This document shows positions 50,876-61,400 of a DNA stretch of 64,000 bases, one piece after another; the stretch's first letter is position 1, and each line of letters opens with the position of its first letter. Under the pieces are notes generated by a model. It had not been told where the DNA came from. It saw only the letters and a program-made list of their open reading frames with translations, and made no database searches. Source of the DNA: Aquabacterium sp. OR-4 (GTDB lineage Bacteria; Pseudomonadota; Gammaproteobacteria; Burkholderiales; Burkholderiaceae_C); contig NZ_JAOCQD020000002.1 in NCBI RefSeq assembly GCF_025290835.2, positions 248,001-312,000 on the forward strand, given 5' to 3'. The position numbers were made by a program, and so were the translations under genes.

Positions 50876-51805
50876 TCAGGCCCGCGGATGGTGCTTGGCG
50901 TGCAGCTGGCGCAGCCGCTCGCGCGCCACGTGGGTGTAGATGGTGGTGGTGGCGATGTCGGCGTGGCCCAGCAGCATCTGCACCGCGCGCAGATCGGCGC
51001 CGTGGTTGAGCAGGTGGGTGGCGAAGGCATGGCGCAGCGTGTGCGGCGACAGCGGCACCAGGATGCCGGCGGTGCGCGCATGGCGCTTGACCAGGATCCA
51101 GAACATCTGCCGCGTCATCGGGCCGCCACGCGCAGTGACAAACAGCGCCGTGCTCTGCTGCCCGCCCAGGATGGCGGCGCGCGCCTCGCGCAGGTAGCGC
51201 TCGATCCAGTCACCGGCCTCGGCGCCAAAAGGCACCAGGCGCTCGCGGCTGCCCTTGCCCATCACCCGCAGCACGCCCTCCTGCAGGCCCAGGTGCACGC
51301 TGGCCAGGCCCACCAGCTCGCTCACGCGCAGGCCGCTGGCGTACATCAGCTCGAGCATGGCGCGGTCGCGCAGGCCCAGCGGCTCGGCCACGTCGGGCGC
51401 GGCCAGCAGGGCCTCGACCTGGGCCTCGCTCAGCACCTTGGGCATGCGCATCGGCTGGCGCGCGCCGGCCAGCCGCAGCGTGGGGTCGGCCGTGGTGCGG
51501 TGCTCGCGCAGCGCCCAGCGGAAGTAGCGCTTGAACACCGTGAGCCGCCGGTTCGCGGTGGTGGCGCGGGAGGCCGCATGGCGGTGGGCGATGTAGCCCA
51601 GCAGGTCGGACTCGCGCGATTCGTCCAGCGTGCGGCCGTTCTGGTCGGCCAGCCAGTGGGCGTACAGGGTCAGGTCGCGCCGGTAGGCCTCGAGCGTGAG
51701 CTTGGACAGCCCGTCCTCGATCCACAGCGCATCGGCGAAGCGGCGGATGGCGTCGCGGCTGGCATCGGGCAGCGCGGGCGGGCTGTCGTCGGGCGAACGG
51801 CGCAT
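50876..51805 (-). CDS. xerD: Site-specific tyrosine recombinase XerD
   Basis: A 309-residue tyrosine recombinase. The N-terminal SAM-like domain is FADALWIEDGLSKLTLEAYR. The catalytic residues R160 (YASGLRVSEL), K184 (VMGKGSRERL), H255 and R258 (PHTLRHAFATHLL), H281 (LGHADIATTT) and the nucleophile Y290 are all present. It resolves chromosome dimers at dif together with XerC, which is not in the window. Length and motifs are standard for XerD, not an integron or phage integrase. It lies 21 nt downstream of the Bug protein gene on the same strand. Confidence 0.95.
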   Translation of the reverse strand: MRRSPDDSPPALPDASRDAIRRFADALWIEDGLSKLTLEAYRRDLTLYAHWLADQNGRTLDESRESDLLGYIAHRHAASRATTANRRLTVFKRYFRWALREHRTTADPTLRLAGARQPMRMPKVLSEAQVEALLAAPDVAEPLGLRDRAMLELMYASGLRVSELVGLASVHLGLQEGVLRVMGKGSRERLVPFGAEAGDWIERYLREARAAILGGQQSTALFVTARGGPMTRQMFWILVKRHARTAGILVPLSPHTLRHAFATHLLNHGADLRAVQMLLGHADIATTTIYTHVARERLRQLHAKHHPRA

Positions 51806-51826
51806 GCAGGTGCAGGTGAAGGCGTC

Positions 51827-52804
51827 TTAGTCCAGCTTGAGCCGCTGCGCCTCGACGACCTTCTTGTAGACCTCGAACTCGGCCTTGATCTGGGCGCCGA
51901 ACTCGGCCGGGCTGTTGGCCACGATCAGCGAGCCGGTGTCCTCGATGCGCTTTTTCACGTCGGGCAGGGCCACCGTGGCCTTGACCGCGGCGTTGACCTT
52001 GTCGACCACCTCCTTCGGCAGGCCCTTGGGGCCGTAGATGCCGTAGTAGGCCATGCGGTTGACGGGCTCGAGCCCCACTTCCTTGAAGGTGGGCACATTG
52101 GGCAGCTGCGGCAGGCGCTGCGGCGCAGCCACCACGATCGGGATCAGCCGGCCGTCCTTGATGAAGGGCAGTGCCGAGGGCAGGTTGTCGAAGATCATCG
52201 GCACCTGGCCGGCCACGGTGTCGTTGAGCGCCGGGCCCGCGCCGCGGTAGGGGATGTGCAGCACGAAGGTGCCTGACAGGTTCTTGAACAGCTCCATCTG
52301 CAGGTGGCCGATGCCGCCGGTGCCGCTGCTGCTGTAGCTGTACTTGCCGGGGTTCTTCTTCAGCTCGGCCAGGAAGGCCTTGTAGTCCTTGGCCGGAAAG
52401 CTGGGGTGCACCGCGATCACGTTGGGCGTGGCCGCCACATTGGTGATCGGCGAGAAGTCGGTCAGCGGGTTGTAGGCGATCTTCGGGTTGATGGCCGGGT
52501 TGGCCGCCGTGGTGCTGACCGTGGCCATGCCCAGGGCATAACCGTCGGGCGTGGCGCGCGAGGTCTCGGTGGCGCCCACCGAGCCGCCGCCGCCGGCCTT
52601 GTTCTCGACTACCAGGGTCTGGCCCAGCGCCGGGCCGATTTTTTCGGCCACCACGCGGGCGATGATGTCGGTGGTGCCACCGGGGGCGAAGGGCACCACC
52701 AGGCGCACCGGCTTGGTGGGATAGGCCTGGGCCAGCGCCAGCGCAGGCGCCACGGCCAGGGTGGCCAGCAGGTACGGGGCAAAGCAACGACGGTTCATGT
52801 GCAT
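51827..52804 (-). CDS. Tripartite tricarboxylate-type binding protein (Bug family)
   Basis: A 325-residue periplasmic binding protein. The signal peptide [20 protein letters not shown] is cut before [20 protein letters not shown], the hallmark of Bug proteins. Other conserved parts are [40 protein letters not shown] and [20 protein letters not shown]. It binds a small carboxylate, although its membrane partners TctA/TctB are absent here, which is common for orphan Bug proteins. ATG 52804 is 10 nt after GGAG; ATG 52798 is the alternative. It is divergent from the AEC transporter. Confidence 0.92.
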   Translation of the reverse strand: MHMNRRCFAPYLLATLAVAPALALAQAYPTKPVRLVVPFAPGGTTDIIARVVAEKIGPALGQTLVVENKAGGGGSVGATETSRATPDGYALGMATVSTTAANPAINPKIAYNPLTDFSPITNVAATPNVIAVHPSFPAKDYKAFLAELKKNPGKYSYSSSGTGGIGHLQMELFKNLSGTFVLHIPYRGAGPALNDTVAGQVPMIFDNLPSALPFIKDGRLIPIVVAAPQRLPQLPNVPTFKEVGLEPVNRMAYYGIYGPKGLPKEVVDKVNAAVKATVALPDVKKRIEDTGSLIVANSPAEFGAQIKAEFEVYKKVVEAQRLKLD

Positions 52805-52873
52805 GTTGAGGTGTCTCCGGTGCGGTGCAAGGCCCACAGTCTGCATCAAGCCGGGCTGGCACACTGGTGGCAC

Positions 52874-53776
52874 ATGCCCGACCCATTGATCCTGCTGCCC
52901 GACTTTGCGCTGATTGCGCTCGGTTACCTGCTGTGCCGCCACACCCCGCTCGACCGCCCGGTCTGGGACGGGGCCGAGAAGCTGGTGTACTACCTGCTGT
53001 TTCCGGCGCTGCTGTTTTACGCCATCGTCAAGAACCCGATCCAGCCCACCGCCATGCTGCAGTTCGCCGGCACCGGCCTGGCGGTGGTGGGCTGCGGCAT
53101 CGCGCTGGCCTATGCGCTGGCCCGTGCCCCGGGGGTTGACCGGCTGATGCACGCCTCGGGCGCGCAGACGGCCTTTCGCTTCAACAGCTATGTGGCGCTG
53201 GCGCTGGCCGAGCGCCTGGCCGGCGCCGAGGGCGTGGCGCTGCAGGCGGTGCTGATCTCGGTGTGCGTGCCGGTGTGCAACATTGCCGCGGTGTGGCCGC
53301 TGGCGCGTGCCGGCGGCCATGGCTACCTGCGCGAGTTGGTGCGCAACCCGCTGATCGTGGCCACCGTGTCGGGCCTGGTGGCCAACCTGGCCGGGCTGCA
53401 GCTGCCGGCGCTGGCGGCCACCACCTTGTCGCGCGTGGGTGCCGCGGCGCTGCCACTGGGCCTGATGGCGGTGGGCGCCGGCCTGCGCTTTGGCGCGCTG
53501 CGCGAGGCGCCCTGGCTGGCCGGCGGCTTCATGGCCATCCGCCATGCGCTGCTGCCGGCGGTGGCGCTGGGCCTGGTGCTGCTGCAGCGCCTGCCCACGG
53601 CGCAGGCGGCGGTGCTGGTGTCGTTTGCGGCCATGCCCACCGCCAGCAGCGCCTATGTGCTGGCCACGCGCATGGGCGGGCATGGCGGCTATGTGGCCGG
53701 GCTGGTCACCGTGTCCACCCTGCTGGCCATGCCCGGCCTGCCGCTGGCGCTGGCGCTGCTGGGCTGGCTGCGCTGA
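52874..53776 (+). CDS. AEC family transporter (auxin efflux carrier-like)
   Basis: A 300-residue membrane protein with about ten helices: [80 protein letters not shown] and so on. The split five-plus-five helix layout and [20 protein letters not shown] match the AEC/MdcF permease family. Substrates of such carriers are usually organic acids. It shares a 69-nt divergent region with the Bug binding protein and is convergent with the wHTH gene. Only a weak ribosome site (GGTGG) is seen. Confidence 0.9.
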   Translation: MPDPLILLPDFALIALGYLLCRHTPLDRPVWDGAEKLVYYLLFPALLFYAIVKNPIQPTAMLQFAGTGLAVVGCGIALAYALARAPGVDRLMHASGAQTAFRFNSYVALALAERLAGAEGVALQAVLISVCVPVCNIAAVWPLARAGGHGYLRELVRNPLIVATVSGLVANLAGLQLPALAATTLSRVGAAALPLGLMAVGAGLRFGALREAPWLAGGFMAIRHALLPAVALGLVLLQRLPTAQAAVLVSFAAMPTASSAYVLATRMGGHGGYVAGLVTVSTLLAMPGLPLALALLGWLR

Positions 53777-53851
53777 GCGGCGGTGGGCGACGCTGCCGCG
53801 CGGGCCCGCGGCGGCCCGGGCCGCGCCCCCGGCGGCGCCCCAACAGCGCCG

Positions 53852-54586
53852 TCAGCGCCCTTCCGGCACCGCCAGCAGGTGCAGCAGCGTGGCGGTGGGC
53901 TTGGCCTGGTCGGACAGCGCAGCGTATTTTTCCCACAGCGCATCGAGCTCGCTGCGCAGCGCGTCGCGCTCGCGGGCGGCCAGCCACAAGCGGCCCCAGC
54001 AGAACAGGTAGTCGTCGGCCGGCGCACCGGGCCCTTCGCTCACCACCTGGGTGGCCAGACCGCCCTCGCGCAGGCTGATCTGCAGCGCCAGCCAGCGGGC
54101 CTGGCGCGCCAGCGCCGCGCCCAGCGCAGGACGGGCCATGGCCTGCCAGTGCGCGCCCATGTCCTCGAACGCCGCCTCGTAGCTGGCCAGCGGTGCGTCG
54201 CGCAGGCTCACCACCAGGCGGTCGGCCACGCAGCGGTACTGCGGCAGGCGGTGGCGGCCCCGCAGCAGCGGCGCACAGGGTCGGATCAGGCCCAGCTCGA
54301 GCAGGCGCTTGATCCAGTAGCTCATGGCCGGTTTTTTCATGCCCAGCAGCGCCGCCGCATCGGCCAGGCCTGCCGCGCGGCCGAGAAAGGGCCGCAGGTG
54401 CAGGCGCTGTGTGGGCTGCCACAGCAGCGCCGCTGCGGCCGGATCGGTGATCTGCAGCTCGGCCGCGGCCACCCAGGCGTACGCGTCACCGGGCTGTTGG
54501 GCCGCGGGCACAGCCTGGGCCACGGGCATGCCCACGGCCGCGGGCTGGGCGGCGTCGGCGGGGGAACGCACGGCGGGCTTGGGCAT
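53852..54586 (-). CDS. Winged-helix transcriptional regulator
   Basis: A 244-residue protein. Residues 45-125 carry a winged HTH of the ArsR/MarR type (DAAALLGMKKPAMSYWIKRL then LELGLIRPCAPLLRGRHRLP). The rest is helical with no recognised ligand domain (FEDMGAHWQAMARPALGAAL, FCWGRLWLAARERDALRSEL). The N-terminal 35 residues are Ala/Pro-rich and may be unstructured. It is divergent from the Thr-rich lipoprotein gene, a possible target, and its 3' end faces the AEC transporter across 75 nt of GC-rich DNA with possible hairpins. Confidence 0.75.
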   Translation of the reverse strand: MPKPAVRSPADAAQPAAVGMPVAQAVPAAQQPGDAYAWVAAAELQITDPAAAALLWQPTQRLHLRPFLGRAAGLADAAALLGMKKPAMSYWIKRLLELGLIRPCAPLLRGRHRLPQYRCVADRLVVSLRDAPLASYEAAFEDMGAHWQAMARPALGAALARQARWLALQISLREGGLATQVVSEGPGAPADDYLFCWGRLWLAARERDALRSELDALWEKYAALSDQAKPTATLLHLLAVPEGR

Positions 54587-54705
54587 GACGGTGGCGGTGG
54601 CGGTGGCGTCGTTCAGGCCGACCCATGTTATTTGAACCCTGGGCCGCCTACGCTGCGGCCGCGGCCTGCAACGGGCCGCGTGTCAGGCCACAGGAGAAGC
54701 CCACA

Positions 54706-55872
54706 ATGCCCCGCCACCGCCCCCCGTGTTCAACCCCTTGGCAACGCCGTGCCTGGCTGCGGACGGCCGGCCTGGCCGCGCTGGGCCTGGCCGGATGCGG
54801 CGGCGCAGGCACGGACGCCGGCGCGCCCGGTGGTGCCGAGGCCAGCGCCGCCGGGGCCGCGGGCAGCGGCGGCGGCACGGCCGCTGGCGTTGGCGGCACG
54901 CGCGCCGGCACCCCACCCGCCACGCCCGCCGGAGCGGCCACCGGCACCATGACAGGCACCACCACAGGTACCACCACGGGCACCACCACCAACACCACAC
55001 CCGCCGCAACGCCCGGCCCGGCCGGCACCCTGGTCTACCGCAACGGCAGCATGGGTGCGGTGTGGCGTTTTGCCAGCGCCAGCGGCCTGAGCTACGAGCC
55101 CGGCCCGCTGCCCTTTGTGCGCGTGGGCAGCGTGGTGTCACCGCAGGGGCAGATCATCAATGCGCTGGAGCGCGACAACAGCGGCGTCAGCTTCGAGATC
55201 CGCCGGCTGGATGGCAGCCTGGTGAGCACGCAGCGCATGAACCGGCCCTTTGCCATCATGACCAGCGCGCTGCGCTTCGACCCCGCCGGCGCGCGGGTGG
55301 CGCTGAGCCTCGACGAACCCACCTCGGCCACGGTGGACGATCGCATCGAGCGCACCCTGGTGATGCGCTGGCCCGACGGTGCGCTGCTGGCGCAGTTTGA
55401 CGGCTGGGCCAAGCCGGTGTTCGCCGGCCACGATCTGCTGCTGCGCCACCCCGACAGCGGCCGCCTGCGCCTGGTGGACACGGCCTACAGCGACCGCGGC
55501 TGGCTGGCCGACATCCGCACCGAAACGCCGATGGGCAGCTACAGCGCCTCGGACGACGGCCGCCACGTGCTGTGGAGCGACGGCCCGCTGATCCGCGCCT
55601 ACGACCGCCAGACCGCCACCGCCTGGGTGGCGGCGCAGCGCACGGTGAGCGATCTGCACAGCCCCTGCCTGTCGCCCGATGGCCGCTGGCTGGCGCTGCT
55701 GACGCTCGACCAGGCCTCGCTGCAGACGCTGCCCCACCTGTTCTACACCGTGGTGCCGCATGTGCTGCCCTTCAGCCTGGGCCGCACCGTGACGGTGGAC
55801 TCCGCGCGGCATGCCTTTGACGGGCCGCTGGCCGAATGCATCGGCCCGATGGGCTGGACCCTGGCCAGCTGA
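54706..55872 (+). CDS. Thr-rich-linker lipoprotein with WD40/TolB-like domain
   Basis: A 388-residue lipoprotein. AGGAGAAG precedes the ATG (54706). The N-terminal signal RRAWLRTAGLAALGLAGC ends in a lipobox (LAGC). Then come a Gly/Ala linker and a Thr run (GTMTGTTTGTTTGTTTNTTP) built from 12-bp DNA repeats. The C-terminal 260 residues form a propeller-like sequence (FDPAGARVALSLDEPTSATV, SASDDGRHVLWSDGPLIRAY, SPDGRWLALLTLDQASLQTL). It is a surface or periplasmic protein with no known function. It is followed after 66 nt by a beta-barrel-like gene and is divergent from a wHTH regulator. Confidence 0.8.
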   Translation: MPRHRPPCSTPWQRRAWLRTAGLAALGLAGCGGAGTDAGAPGGAEASAAGAAGSGGGTAAGVGGTRAGTPPATPAGAATGTMTGTTTGTTTGTTTNTTPAATPGPAGTLVYRNGSMGAVWRFASASGLSYEPGPLPFVRVGSVVSPQGQIINALERDNSGVSFEIRRLDGSLVSTQRMNRPFAIMTSALRFDPAGARVALSLDEPTSATVDDRIERTLVMRWPDGALLAQFDGWAKPVFAGHDLLLRHPDSGRLRLVDTAYSDRGWLADIRTETPMGSYSASDDGRHVLWSDGPLIRAYDRQTATAWVAAQRTVSDLHSPCLSPDGRWLALLTLDQASLQTLPHLFYTVVPHVLPFSLGRTVTVDSARHAFDGPLAECIGPMGWTLAS

Positions 55873-55882
55873 GACCCCTCGC

Positions 55883-55888
55883 TACACT
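55883..55888 (+). promoter_or_regulatory. Possible -10 box TACACT before the barrel gene
   Basis: TACACT in CGCTACACTCGCGG lies 50 nt before the ATG at 55939, in the 66-nt gap after the lipoprotein gene. No -35 match was clear. If used, the barrel gene has its own promoter. Confidence 0.3.
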
Positions 55889-55938
55889 CGCGGCACCTTT
55901 CAGCCCGGGCCCTGGCGGCCCTTGATGCCCCTGCCGCG

Positions 55939-57417
55939 ATGACCCTGCGCCGCCTTGCTGCCACCCTGACTGCCCTGACCACCACCACACTGGCCGCCGC
56001 CCTGCTGCCCGGCGGCGCGGCGCATGCGACCGGTGCCGACCGGCCACAGTCGATCGGCGTGGGCTACGAGCGCTGGACGCTGCCCGGCAAAGAGGCCATG
56101 GGCACGGCCCATGCCCAGGTGCTGTTCGAGGTGGCGCCTGACTGGTGGGTGGGCCCGGCCGTCTACGGCGCGGTCAGTGGCCAGCGTGGCGGCTTCTTCG
56201 TCGGCGGCGTGGCCGCGCAGCGTCCGATCACGCTGTGGCCGGGGCGCCTTTGGTTGCTGCCCCAACTGGCCGTGGGCGGTGGTGGCGGCGGTGGTGCACC
56301 AGTCGGCAATGGCCTGATGATCCGCCCTGGCCTGGGCCTGGCCACCGGCCTGGGCGACTGGAAGCTTTCGGCCGGCGTGTCGCAGGTGCGCTTTGCCGGC
56401 ACCGACATCCGCAGCAGCCAGTTCGCGCTGCAGCTCGAATGGCACAGCTGGTTCAGCGCCCAGCCGCTGAGCCGCCTGGGCCAGCGCATGGGCGCCTCGG
56501 GCCGCAGCGGCCTGGGCGTGGACCGCATGGCGCTGCTGGGCGGCAGCTACCGCCTGAAGGCCGGCGCGCCCAATGCCAACGTGCGCCTGGTGGGCGTGCG
56601 GCTGGACCGCCTGCTCGACGCCGGCCTGCCGGTGGGCGTGGAAGCCGCCGCCGCGGCCGACGGGCCGAGCGCCGGCTACATGGAGCTGCTGGCCCATGCC
56701 GGCCGTGAATGGGCGCTGGCCGACACGCTGCATGTGGGCGTGCGCGCCGCGGTGGGCCTGGGCGGCGGCGGCGCCGTGCCCACCGGTGGCGGCGTGATCG
56801 GCCATGCCGAGGGCACGCTGGCCTGGCAGCCCAGCCCGGGCTGGCGCGTGGGCGTGGCCGCCGGGCCGGTGGCCGGCCGCAGCAAGGCGCTGCGCGGCAA
56901 CCGGTTTGAGCTCAGCCTGAGCGCCGACCTGGAACCCGGTCTCGACAGCCGTGGCCCGCGCGAAGGCACGGTGCGCCGCATCGAGTGGGCCGGCTCGCTG
57001 CAGCAGATCGACCGCGTGGACCGCCGCGACGGCACGCGCCGTGCGATGCAGACCGTTGGCCTGCAGCTCAACCACTGGCTGAACCCGAACGTCTATGTCA
57101 CCGGCCAGGCGCACAGTGCCTTTGGTGGCGGCGTGGGCGCCTATTCCATCGGCCTGCTGGGTGCTGGCGCGGCCACCGCGCCGCGCTGGGGCGGCTGGCA
57201 GTTTGGCGCCGAGCTGCTGGCCGGCGGTGCCGGTGGCGGTGGCGTGCAAAGCCTGGCGGGTGCCATCGGCCAGGGCATGGCCTGGGTGGGCAAGCTGCCT
57301 GCGGGTGATGGCCCGCACTGGCGCGCCGGCGTGGGCCTGGCCCGCGGCAAGAGCGGGCCGGTGAGCCCGGTGCTGCAGCTGGGCTGGGTGGTGCCGTTCG
57401 GGCAGATCGTTCGTTGA
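55939..57417 (+). CDS. Exported protein with outer-membrane-barrel-like sequence
   Basis: A 492-residue protein with a signal peptide (LAATLTALTTTTLAAALLPG, cut near AHA). The mature part alternates Gly and aromatic residues in strands ending in polar turns (VGYERWTLPGKEAMGTAHAQ, VAPDWWVGPAVYGAVSGQRG, RIEWAGSLQQIDRVDRRDGT, QTVGLQLNHWLNPNVYVTGQ), the pattern of outer membrane beta-barrels. The last strand ends QLGWVVPFGQIVR rather than the usual terminal Phe. No family was recognised. It probably pairs with the preceding lipoprotein. Its stop is one base from the stop of the convergent DMT transporter gene. Confidence 0.7.
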   Translation: MTLRRLAATLTALTTTTLAAALLPGGAAHATGADRPQSIGVGYERWTLPGKEAMGTAHAQVLFEVAPDWWVGPAVYGAVSGQRGGFFVGGVAAQRPITLWPGRLWLLPQLAVGGGGGGGAPVGNGLMIRPGLGLATGLGDWKLSAGVSQVRFAGTDIRSSQFALQLEWHSWFSAQPLSRLGQRMGASGRSGLGVDRMALLGGSYRLKAGAPNANVRLVGVRLDRLLDAGLPVGVEAAAAADGPSAGYMELLAHAGREWALADTLHVGVRAAVGLGGGGAVPTGGGVIGHAEGTLAWQPSPGWRVGVAAGPVAGRSKALRGNRFELSLSADLEPGLDSRGPREGTVRRIEWAGSLQQIDRVDRRDGTRRAMQTVGLQLNHWLNPNVYVTGQAHSAFGGGVGAYSIGLLGAGAATAPRWGGWQFGAELLAGGAGGGGVQSLAGAIGQGMAWVGKLPAGDGPHWRAGVGLARGKSGPVSPVLQLGWVVPFGQIVR

Positions 57418-57418
57418 T

Positions 57419-58402
57419 TCAGCGCGGCGGCGACAGCCGCCGCCCCAGCCACACCGTGGCCACCACCGCCAGGCCGAAGCCCAGGCTCTCGGCCGCCACC
57501 GGCTGGCCGTGGATGGGCCAGGCGAACAGCATCGCAAAAAAGGGCTGCAGCAGCTGCACCTGGCTGACCCGCACCGCATCGCCCCAGGCCAGCGCGCGGT
57601 ACCAGGCAAAAAAGCCGATCCACATCGAGAACAGGCTCACATAGGCAAAGCCCAGCCACGCCGAGGGCGCCACCGCCGCCCAGGCGGGCTGCTGCGCACC
57701 GCTCCACAGCGCCAGCGGCAGCGTGACCGGCAGCGCGGCAATCGTCACCCAGCAGATCACGCGCTCGGCGCCCAGCGCCGGTGTGATGCGCGCGCCGGCC
57801 ACATAGCCCACCGATGCCGCCAGCACGCCCAGCGCCAGCCCCAGATCGGCCGCTGATGGTGCGAAGCCCTGCCCAGCCTGCTGCGCCCGCCACAAGCTGA
57901 AGGCCACCACCAGCGCGCAGCCGGCCAGCGCGCAGGCCCAGAAGCCGGCCGCCACACGCTGGCGCCAGGCCAGCGCCGCCACCGCCGAGGTGAGCAGCGG
58001 CGCCAGGCCGATGATCACGGCCGCGTGCTGGCTGGTCTCGGTGCGCAGCGCCACGGCCAGCAGCAGCGGGTAGCCGATGGCATTGCCCAGCGCCGCCAGC
58101 GCCAGCAGCGGCCACATCGCGCGCGTGGGCCAGGCGGCCCGCGTCAGCAGCAGCAGCGTGGCCGAGCACAGCGCCGCCACCACGGCGCGGGCGCTGGTGA
58201 CAAACAGCGGCGAGAGCTGCGGCGCGGCCGTGCTGCCGGTGGCCAGCTGGGTCATCGGCACGGTGAGGCCGAACATGGCCATCGCCGCGATGCCCAGCAG
58301 CAGGCCCAGGCGGGCGGAGCCTGCGCCGGCCGCCGCAGGGCTGGCGGGCCTGGCGGATGTGGCCGGCGCAGCCGTCGCGTCGGTGCCCGGGCGCGGCGGC
58401 AT
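57419..58402 (-). CDS. EamA/DMT family transporter
   Basis: A 327-residue membrane protein with ten helices of the drug/metabolite transporter superfamily (two EamA repeats): GLLLGIAAMAMFGLTVPMTQ, FVTSARAVVAALCSATLLLL, LGFAYVSLFSMWIGFFAWYR then VSQVQLLQPFFAMLFAWPIH. The first 25 residues are Ala-rich and cytosolic. It begins 10 nt after the NicB-like gene on the same strand and is probably in that operon, so it may move a nicotinate-related compound; this is inference. Its stop is one base from that of the convergent barrel gene. Confidence 0.88.
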   Translation of the reverse strand: MPPRPGTDATAAPATSARPASPAAAGAGSARLGLLLGIAAMAMFGLTVPMTQLATGSTAAPQLSPLFVTSARAVVAALCSATLLLLTRAAWPTRAMWPLLALAALGNAIGYPLLLAVALRTETSQHAAVIIGLAPLLTSAVAALAWRQRVAAGFWACALAGCALVVAFSLWRAQQAGQGFAPSAADLGLALGVLAASVGYVAGARITPALGAERVICWVTIAALPVTLPLALWSGAQQPAWAAVAPSAWLGFAYVSLFSMWIGFFAWYRALAWGDAVRVSQVQLLQPFFAMLFAWPIHGQPVAAESLGFGLAVVATVWLGRRLSPPR

Positions 58403-58412
58403 CGGCCCAGGC

Positions 58413-61400
58413 TCAGCGCGCCGCACCGGCCGCCGCGGCGCGGCGCTCGATGTCGGCACGTACCTCGGCGCGCACCCGCGCCACCGCCGCCGGCAGCTCG
58501 GCCCAGGCCGGCCGGCCGGGCGCGAAGCGCTGGCGCATCCAGCCGGCCAGCTCGGCGATCTGGCGATCGTTGAGCGCGTCGCCAAAGGCCGGCATGTGGC
58601 CGATCTCGACAAAGGCCGGGCGCTGCAGGCCCTCGATCACGGTGCGGATCAGGTTGTCGGGCCGCGCGCTGTGCAGCGTGGCGTTGAGCGCCAGCGGCTG
58701 GTTCAGGCCCAGCAGCTGCGGGCCGTCGCCGTCGTGGTGGCAGGCGCCGCAGGCGCTGTCGAACAGGCGCTGCGCCGGGCCCAGCAACTGCGGCTGGCGC
58801 GCCGCGGCGGCCTGCACCGTGGCCTGGGCCAGCGCCTGGGCCTGGGCCTCGATGGCCACCGCCGGCATGCCCGTGGGGGCTGGCTGCAGCGACACCAGGT
58901 AATGCGCCATTGCCCGCACATCGGCCTCGCTGACCTGGGCCAGGGCCTGCACCACCTCGGCCATCGGCCCACCGGCGATGCCGTGGCGGGCGTGGTGGCC
59001 ACGGCGCAGATAGTGGGTGAGCGCGTCTTCGGTCCACGGCACCGGGCCGTTGGCCAGCGCGCCCAGCGGCGGTGCCTCCCAGCCATCCACCCGCGCGCCG
59101 GCCAGGTAGGCCGTGCGCGACAGCTCGGCGCCCTGCGCATTGCGCGGCGTGTGGCAGGCACCGCAATGGCCCAGGCCGTTGACCAGGTAGGCGCCGCGGT
59201 TCCATTGCGCGCTGCGGTTCGGCTGCGCCGCCACCGGGCCGGCTTGCAGGTGCAGCGCGTTCCAGCCGGCCATCAGCGGGCGGACGTTGTACGGGAAGGC
59301 CAGGCGCGTCTCGGGCACTGGCTGGTGCACGGCGGGCTGCACCATCAGGTAGGCGTACAGGGCCTGCAGATCGTCGTCGGTGGTCTGGCTGAAGGCGGTG
59401 TACGGAAAGGCCGGGTAGAGGTGGCGGCCATCGCGCGAGAGGCCCTCGCGCATGGCGCGCTGGAAGGCGCTGAAGCTCCAGGTGCCGAGGCCTGTTTCGG
59501 CATCGGGCGTGAGGTTGGTGGTGAACACCGTGCCAAAGGGCGTGTGCATGGCCCGACCGCCGGCATTGGGCACGCCGCCCTCGGCGGTGTGGCAGGCCAC
59601 GCAGTTGCCGATGGCGGCCAGCTGGCGGCCGCGCTCGATCACCTCGGGCGCATACAGGCCGGCGGCGCTGGCCTGCACCGGCGCGATGGCGGGCTTCCAC
59701 CCCGTCAGGCCGGCCAGCAGGCCCAGACCGCCCGCCGCCAGCGCGCCGGCCATGGCCCACCACGGGCGCGCGCGGCGCTGGGGATCGGCCACCTGATGGG
59801 CGGGCTGGACTTCGGCCACCGGTGGGGTTGCCGCAGCGCTCGCCCCGGGCGCCGGAAGTGGATGCATCGCCGCCCGCAGCACCTCGGGCGTGAACGGCGG
59901 CTGGCGCAGGCGCACGCCGGTGGCATCGAAGATGGCATTGGCAATGGCTGCGGTGCCGGGCACCGAGGCCGATTCGCCCACGCCCAGCGGTGGCTCGCCG
60001 GGGCGCGGCATCAGCAGCACCTCCACCACCGGCACCTCACGGAAGCTGAGGATGGGGTAGCTGCCCCATTCGCGGCTTTCGGGCAATTGCGTGGCCGGGT
60101 CGATGGCCACCCGCTCCTTCAGTGCCCGGCTGGTGGTCTGCAGCACGTTGCCGTGCACCTGTTGCTCAATGCCTTTCGGGTTGACCATCAGGCCCTGGTC
60201 CTGCCCCACCACCACGCGCTTGACATGCACCTCGCCGGTATCGCGATGCACCGCCACATCGGCCACCCAGGCCGCCCAGGCGGCGCCATAGCCCGGGAAC
60301 TTGCTGTGCACATAGCGGGCATAGGCCACGCCCTGGCCCTGCAGCCATTCGCCCTGCGCGCCTTCGGCCGCCTGGCCCTGCGGCTGGGTGTGCGGCACCC
60401 AGCCGGCCTTGGCGGCGGTGGCGCGCAGCAGCTCGGCGGCGCGCTCATCGCCCAGGTGCTGGAGGCGGTAGGCCACCGGATCGGCGCCGGCGGCGTGGGC
60501 CAGCTCGTCGATGTAGCTCTCGTGCGCAAAGCTGTTGGGCAGGGCCGAGACACCGCGCAGCCAGCTGGCGCGCAGGATGGGCGCCATGTCGTTGACCGTG
60601 ATGCGCTGCGCCGGGTAGCCATAGGGCGGCACCGAGGTGCGGTCGCCCATCTCGAAGGCCTGGCTGACGGCGGGCACCGCGCAGGTCAGCAGCAGGGCCA
60701 GCGTGGGCGCGCCGTTGCTGGGGTAGCTGGTGGCAAAGTCGTAGGCCAGCGGCGCGCCCTGGGCATCAAGCCCGCCGCGCACCTGCATCAGCTGGGCCGC
60801 GCCCTTGGGCTCCCAGGCATGCTCCTGCTCGCGGGTGAGCTGCACGCGCACCGGCGCGGCCACGGCACGGGCCAGCAGCAGCGCGTCGGCGGCCACGTCG
60901 TCGGCGCCGTTGCGGCCGTAGCAGCCCGAGGCCTCCAGGCGCACCACGTCGATCGCGGTGTCGACCAGGCCGGTGAGTCTGGCCAGATCGGCGCGCAGCA
61001 CATGCGGGTTCTGCGTGCCGGCCCAGACGGTGGCGCTGGCCTGCCCGTTCACATCGGTGGCCCACTCGGCCACGGCGCACGAGGGGCCGATGGACGCATG
61101 CAGTTGGTAGGGCCAGACATAGCTGCGGTCGAGCCGCTGGGCGGCACCGGCCAGCGCGGCGTCCACATCGCCTTTGCTGCTCACCACCCGCGCGGTGGCC
61201 GGATTGGCGCTGATGGCCGCGGCCAGATCGCTCAGGTCGGGCTGCGGCGTGAACGGCGCCCACTCGATGCGCAACGCGCGCATCGCGGCGTCGGCCTGCT
61301 CTTCACGCTGCGCGACGATGCCGATGAAATCGCCGATCACCACCAGCTTGACGATGCCGGGGATGTGGGCGATGGAGGCTTCATCCACCCCCCGCAGCGA

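Noticed and set aside
52857..52872. Sigma-54-like promoter TGGCAC-N5-TGGCA before the AEC transporter
   Set aside because: Spacing between GG and GC is correct, but the start point would fall inside the coding sequence, after the ATG at 52874, and the -12 box has a mismatch.
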